Origin: Poronia punctata
Lineage: Eukaryota; Ascomycota; Sordariomycetes; Xylariales; Xylariaceae
Length of the DNA: 64,000 nucleotides
Direction of reading: 5' to 3'
Assembly (NCBI GenBank): GCA_022579005.1
Contig: MU401532.1
Coordinates: 1 to 64,000 of the forward strand
Below the pieces are notes generated by a model. It worked only from the letters and a program-made list of their open reading frames with translations. It was not told the origin of the DNA and made no database searches. The number at the start of each line of letters is the position of its first letter. The first letter of the stretch is position 1. The position numbers and the translations under genes were made by a program. Below, piece after piece: positions 59,009 to 64,000 of this stretch.

Positions 59009-61043
59009 TGCCGGACGGAAAGCCGCCCAGCAACCCTAAAAGGCGCGCCTCAAGAGAACCGGTCCAACTCCTAGTTCACTGTGGCGGAACGCGGCCTACT
59101 GAAGTTTATAAGACCTGCTAGGCGCTATCGGTTCGTGCGTTGAGAGGAATAATAATAATTTATTCGGCCCTCTCTGATCGCTCCGGATTTTTTGTTCGTC
59201 GGTTGAGAATTATAAAGAGGACTTGCAGCTTCGCCGAGTGCGATTATTGGCGGTTTGATCTCGTCCGTCCAGTGTCTAAGCGAAGGTATGAGGGCGGGTT
59301 GACAATTGGGTGGAAGAGCAACGCTTCGGTCAGCCACTCTGTTTCTAACCTGGTGATACCGCGGCGATTTCGGGGAGGTATAGTGGTGATGAAGCCGATA
59401 AGTTTTGAAGCAGCACTGATCCAGAACTCAGGCAGCGGTGCACGCTTAGAGTATTGGAAAAGAGAAATAATAGTCTAGGCAGAGAGTTGATGTTTATCTG
59501 CCACGAAAAATGCTGGGTCACGGCCAATTCTTGGTAAAGGTACCGGAGAAGTCCTCGATTGAATTGTATCTGAGCCGTAGATAGTCGGTACAGGGCTTGT
59601 GAGTAGATCTATTAAACAGAAGAGGGACCAAAGCGCAGGTGGGGAAGTGTGGGGTACTGGTTAGAAAAGGTGGGATGTTTCTACGGAGAGTCTAGGCTAC
59701 GATAAGATAACCTAACTTACCTGGGTTAACCTACATCATTCTACATTAACCTTAGGTAGTTGCACATACTTCATCAACAGGTATTCTGCTCCATCAGCTT
59801 GCCTTCAAAGTCTATATGTAAGTAGGTTAGATGTTACCTAACTAATCATACTCTTACACGACTAGAAAACTACTGTCTACCGCCTATTCTACTCATCTAC
59901 TCGTCCTTCTGGTATTACCAACTTAGGTAGTCGGCGCCCCAAGGGCCAACTACTAGTAATACACTCCGCGGAACCATTGTCTAATCTAATCAAGGTTAGC
60001 CCGTTGGGGCAAAATATGTCCGTTATTACGTGCTAACCTACGAGTAGTAACTGGGGGTGAGACCAAGTAATAATAACCTACTTCTAAACTGAGTACCTAC
60101 TTAGTTACAAGGCTGGGAAACTGTCACGTATGTAGGCCATAAACAGCTATAACTCTTGCACTTTATAAGTAGACCCATTTCACTTTTCAGAAATATGAAC
60201 AATTTCTGCTGCGAGCCGTCTTCAAGTTGAACGTATGTAGAATTTCAAGGTTGTAAGAGGGGTCCGCTTACCGATGAAGTTGCCCAGACTCCCGTCACCG
60301 CGGCCGATCCAACCCAACCTAGCTCTTTACTAACCATATTTACTATTGTCAGCCGAAGCTACTCGTAAACTATTTTACCCGCCACACAAAAATGTGTTTT
60401 AATTTCAATCGTTTACTAGAGTGGCATGTGGTGTTTACGCGTTGTTCTGTTGCTGACTTCTCGGAGTGGGGGGTTCCGGTCTAGCAGCCAAACACTCCAT
60501 CCAGACAGGCGCGGGCGTCATCGACGCCGATTACCGCTCTACGCTAGATAGCCCCAGGGTTCACTTTACTGATTTCTACCAATGTGTGTACCTGTACTTT
60601 CCATCTGACTAACCTACATGTAGGTATCTACATACATATGTAGGTTTAGACATTGCTACTAGTAATTGTTTAAACAGAGAAGTTTAGTAGGTAGAACAGA
60701 AACGTAGGAATAAGTTTTATCCTAGATGCAAAAGTATATGAGGTTGTTAAAAGATAATACCTACAAGTATTTACGTATAACTGCAATGCACCTGGAAAAA
60801 CACATGCATACCTACTGAGTCGTAGTTGAGTTTCCACCGAGGTCCTGGTTAGAGTTGTTGGTAGGTAGAAGTACGTGGAGGTATTCTGACAGGTGCGAAG
60901 TATCCACTGGTTATCGCGACCCCTCTATAATTCTTATACTCAGTTTCATAGAGGGTTTAACAGGTGAAGAAGTGCAGGAAAGTGTAAAAACCTTGGTACA
61001 ACGGCTAGGAATCTGGACTGCAATACCGAGTGGCTCCGGCGCA
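59009..61043. other. Divergent intergenic region NUC-1-like / UBA4
   Basis: This is 2 kb between two divergent start codons. TACGAGTA is at 60039 and TACTCGTA at 60360. CCTAACCTA/TAGGTA words are dense from about 59,700 to 60,200 and again near 60,600-60,720. No ORF is supported apart from the in-frame upstream extension of UBA4 back to about 60855, which lacks conservation-like features. Confidence 0.5.
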
Positions 61044-62477
61044 ATGGAGACCAGCGCGAGAAAAATCCAACAACTAAAAGCGCAGATCTCGACCAGGGAA
61101 AAAGAACTCCAACAACTGAAGACTGAACTAGCAGAACTAGAGTTACCGGACCAACCATCTCGGACGGGAACAACGGAAAGCCGATCCACGGCACCACCGG
61201 GATGGAAATGGCCTCTGAAAGAAGAGGAATACGCTCGGTACGGTCGCCAGCTCATCTTACCATCTGTCGGGATCCAAGGCCAGCTACGTCTCAAGTCGGC
61301 GGCCGTCCTGATCGTCGGCGCCGGGGGTCTCGGCTGCCCTGCCGCCGCCTATCTGGCCGGGGCCGGCGTGGGGACCCTCGGCATCGTAGACGGCGATACG
61401 GTCGAGGTGTCGAATCTGCACCGACAGATTGCCCATAATACCGCCCGTGTCGGCCTCAAAAAGGTCGACAGTCTCATCCAATACTGCCGCGATCTCAACC
61501 CCGAGGTCACTTACGTCGGCTACGACGAGCATCTCACGCCACAGAATGCCGAGGATATCGTGACTACTTATGACGTTGTGCTCGACTGCACCGACCATCC
61601 CACCTCACGCTATCTTATCTCCGATGTATGCGTCTTGCTCCGGAAGCCACTCGTCTCAGCGTCGGCACTGCGGACGGACGGCCAACTTATCGTGCTGAAT
61701 AATCCACCCGGTGTTCAGGGGTCCGAGACCGGCGGCCCGTGTTATCGTTGCGTGTTCCCCAAGCCGCCGCCTGCCGACAGTGTCGTCAGCTGTGGCGAAG
61801 GCGGGGTTCTGGGCCCAGTAGTTGGCGTCATGGGCGTGCTACAGGCGCTCGAGACGATCAAGTTGATTGCTGCGACCATTGGTGAGAGGCGTGGCTCGGA
61901 ACCTACGAACCCAAGTTTGCTGTTGTTCTCGGCCAACTCGTCGACGCCTTTCCGATCGATGAGAATGAGAGGACGGCGGTCGAATTGCTTCGCATGCGCC
62001 GCATCATCTACGCTCACGCTGAAAGAACTAAGATCTGGTTCTTTGGATTATGTCCAGTTTTGCGGTGTCACCCTACCTGTCGCTATTCTGCAACCTGAAG
62101 AGAGGGTAAGTGCTACGGAGTACAGGGATGCGGCAGTAAATGCCAGCGATCGGAGGAGTCTATTACTGGATGTCCGAGAAAAGGAACACTTTGACATTGC
62201 CAGCATACCTGGGGCCATCAATGTCCCCTTTTCCACTTTCCAGGCCAAAAGTAGGTCTGTAACCGAGGAGAACTCTCACCCGGACTGGCTTCCAGAGGAC
62301 ATGGCGTCGGATGCACCAGTTTATGTCGTTTGTAGGGTCGGCAATGATTCGCAGGTGGTGACTAGAAAGCTGAAAGATATGGGCTATGATAAAAACGGGG
62401 AGCGGTTCATAGGGGACATTAGAGGGGGCATGAAAGCGTGGAAATTAGAGGTAGACCAAACCCTACCCTTTACATAG
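61044..62477 (+). CDS. UBA4: UBA4/MOCS3-type adenylyltransferase-sulfurtransferase
   Basis: A single exon encodes 477 aa. A coiled N-terminal segment (1-34) leads into a ThiF/E1-like domain (about 60-330) with the nucleotide loop GAGGLG (92-97), RQIAH (127-131), the E1 Cys250 in SCGEGGVLGP, and the zinc cysteines 233/236 (CYRC) and 315/318 (CFAC). A rhodanese domain (about 355-470) has active Cys430 in CRVGNDSQ. UBA4 activates Urm1 as an adenylate and thiocarboxylate for tRNA wobble-uridine thiolation. In filamentous fungi (cnxF in Aspergillus) it also serves molybdopterin synthase sulfuration (established). All catalytic residues are present, so the protein should be active. The start MET-SARKIQQLKAQ is the first ATG of the conserved coiled segment; the frame is open upstream. 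It converges on PAM17 with 275 bp between stop codons. Confidence 0.95.
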   Translation: METSARKIQQLKAQISTREKELQQLKTELAELELPDQPSRTGTTESRSTAPPGWKWPLKEEEYARYGRQLILPSVGIQGQLRLKSAAVLIVGAGGLGCPAAAYLAGAGVGTLGIVDGDTVEVSNLHRQIAHNTARVGLKKVDSLIQYCRDLNPEVTYVGYDEHLTPQNAEDIVTTYDVVLDCTDHPTSRYLISDVCVLLRKPLVSASALRTDGQLIVLNNPPGVQGSETGGPCYRCVFPKPPPADSVVSCGEGGVLGPVVGVMGVLQALETIKLIAATIGERRGSEPTNPSLLLFSANSSTPFRSMRMRGRRSNCFACAASSTLTLKELRSGSLDYVQFCGVTLPVAILQPEERVSATEYRDAAVNASDRRSLLLDVREKEHFDIASIPGAINVPFSTFQAKSRSVTEENSHPDWLPEDMASDAPVYVVCRVGNDSQVVTRKLKDMGYDKNGERFIGDIRGGMKAWKLEVDQTLPFT

Positions 62478-62752
62478 CAACACAGTTCATCGAGACCAAG
62501 TGTCATGCTACTACTAGCTTTGATTTTGCCGGAGAAGAGGATGTTCACATTGTTGACTCTGTGATTCCTACTAATTGGTACAATTTTTGAGAGGAAAGCT
62601 CCAAACGCCGTGTGAATTCAAATCCATGCGTATCGACATATGAAGAACTGCTACAACAGTTTTAAACGATCGATATCAAGCCGTTCCCCGTGCTCGTCCT
62701 GTCTCTTACAGAGTACCCCCGCGCGCCGTCCCCTATGCTAGTTTTTACAATT

Positions 62753-63524
62753 TTATACGAAACTTGTTTTCTTCTTGTTAAATGCCCGCTGGTCCTTCAA
62801 CCATTGTCGGTAGCCAGCCACACTGGAGATCTTCTCGCCGTAAAAGTCCGGTACTAGAAAATAGGTCAGCATACAGTCATGGAGCGACATTGCCACAGAC
62901 CGACTCGGACTTACCAGCGTTACCGCTCAGAGAGCTATTGCTGGGATCGACGCGATGCTTCTTGATGCGGTTGAAGAACTCGGATTCCTTGATAGCCATA
63001 GGCCGCTTGACGCCGCTCTTATACATGTGGAAGAGTGCAGAGCCGAGAACCGGTCCGGCCAACCAACCCAGGCCCGCGAAGCTCAAGGTGATGATACCGA
63101 GGGAGAAGAACGGGTCCAGGGGGACCTTGCTGAGCAGCGATTCCATGTTCATGTTCACGAGTAACACCGCACCCGTCGTGCCGCCGGCGGCCATCGTCAC
63201 TATGCTGCTCACGAGCTGGATCCGGCGACGTGTCTTGCGCAGCTTGAAGAATGTGTTCCAGTCCAGCTGCTTATGTGATTCGGGGGAGCTGGCGGAAGAG
63301 CTCGTCGTGGAACCGGCCGTCGAGGCCGTGCTGGCGCTGCGCCGGTAGGATATGGGGTTTCGGTTAACGATTTGCTTCGGTGATACGCATGGCTGTCGGG
63401 CTAACGAAGCCAGAGATGAGTAAGGGCAGATTGTCCCTCTCGCAAATGCTGTTTGAAGTTGTAGGCCTCGACTGGTGAGGGAAGCGAAGCGCGCCGTGGT
63501 CGCGGTTGCGGTCGGGGCTAACAT
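62753..63524 (-). CDS. PAM17: Mitochondrial import motor subunit Pam17
   Basis: Two exons on the minus strand, 63524-62915 and 62853-62753, encode 236 aa. The 61-nt intron (GTAAGT...TTCTAG) joins NSSLSGNA to VPDFYGEKISSVAGY through a split Val codon. An Arg-rich, acid-free N-terminus of about 60 residues is a clear mitochondrial presequence. The conserved core starts at LDWNTFFKLRKTRRR (88-101), with membrane helices at about 103-123 (IQLVSSIVTMAAGGTTGAVLL) and 139-166 (SLGIITLSFAGLGWLAGPVLG). It ends with GYRQWLKDQRAFNKKK. Pam17 helps organise the presequence translocase-associated motor (Pam16/Pam18) at TIM23 in the inner membrane (established). The second exon is needed for a full-length family match. 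The only unusual point is the short spacing to UBA4. Confidence 0.96.
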
Positions 63525-64000
63525 TTTGTAATCAGATATCCTCTGGCTGGCAGGCGGGTATCGTGTAGTATTTCGCTATAAATTGTGGTAATTAGGAAAA
63601 TTTCAAGGAGTGGAGAGTGTCTGTTCATGTATAATGTATATACAATGGATTGTCAAAAAGTTTCACAACTTGACGTCGTTTGCAGATAGCATGGATTAGG
63701 TACGTAAGGTACCTTGAGGCTAGTAGCAAGCAAGCTGGGGTGGGTTCAAAAAGTTCGGAGCTTGGGGCACTTGGACCACTCATGGGTCCGTCCGGAAGTT
63801 TCTATCCACAGTACAGGTTCGTCGACCTCCACAAATTGTGCACTTTTGCTCGGCGCAGGACCTGGAGTCTGTAGCTTGGTGTCGATATTGCACCTGGGGC
63901 GTGACAATTCCAGTGCCGAGTGACGCATGCACCCAACTGGAGCAAAAGACCCCAATAAGGCAAGAGGCTGTACTCGTATCTAACACAGGAGTGACAGGGC
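63525..64000. promoter_or_regulatory. PAM17 upstream region
   Basis: These are the last 476 bases, upstream of PAM17. TACTCGTA is at 63971. Short overlapping ORFs near 63,680-63,990 have no recognisable similarity. The neighbouring gene lies beyond the window. Confidence 0.45.

Overview
This window is nuclear DNA of a filamentous ascomycete, most likely a Sordariomycete. Genes carry short GT-AG introns (50-197 nt) and sit a few kilobases apart. Several products are typical of filamentous Pezizomycotina: a NUC-1/Pho4-type bHLH phosphate regulator, a HET-domain protein, a Frizzled-like fungal GPCR and a UBA4/cnxF-type protein. The first 2.4 kb is AT-rich, has no usable ORF and shows C-to-T and G-to-A decay consistent with repeat-induced point mutation (RIP). 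I cannot name the species.

Layout. 1-2,401 is an AT-rich block ending in a six-copy 40-bp tandem repeat that becomes more degraded toward the window edge. 2,402-8,599 is gene-poor. 8,600-9,579 is a bZIP factor. 11,076-14,076 (minus) is NOP14, divergent from an unnamed conserved membrane-anchored helical protein (14,518-15,586). 17,990-20,613 is a CLIP-170-like microtubule plus-end protein. 21,833-22,482 is a small, catalytically degenerate RNase III-fold protein in a dense cluster of microsatellites. 24,681-26,646 (minus) is a Frizzled/Smoothened-like seven-helix receptor. 26,647-36,026 is 9.4 kb without a recognisable gene and holds an assembly gap (10 N) flanked by artefact-like homopolymers.

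The right half is richer: a HET-domain protein (36,027-38,141) convergent with MPH1 DNA helicase (38,736-42,146, minus); MEX67 mRNA exporter (43,291-45,493), divergent from MPH1; a kelch-like single-pass membrane protein (49,553-51,934); an Src1/Heh inner-nuclear-membrane protein (53,572-55,910, minus); the NUC-1-like regulator (56,880-59,008, minus); UBA4 (61,044-62,477); and PAM17 (62,753-63,524, minus). I rebuilt exon structures from splice signals and reading phase. All multi-exon models below stay in frame from ATG to stop.

Most genes are conserved housekeeping functions (ribosome assembly, mRNA export, DNA repair, nuclear envelope, tRNA thiolation/Moco, mitochondrial import) with no sign of an operon-like or biosynthetic cluster. 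The strongest unexplained signal is a short motif, TACGAGTA/TACTCGTA. I counted about 34 copies against roughly 2 expected by chance, and nearly all lie between genes, often inside a wider lattice of TAGGTA/TACCTA words. I saw no tRNA, 5S rRNA, CRISPR array or intact transposon.
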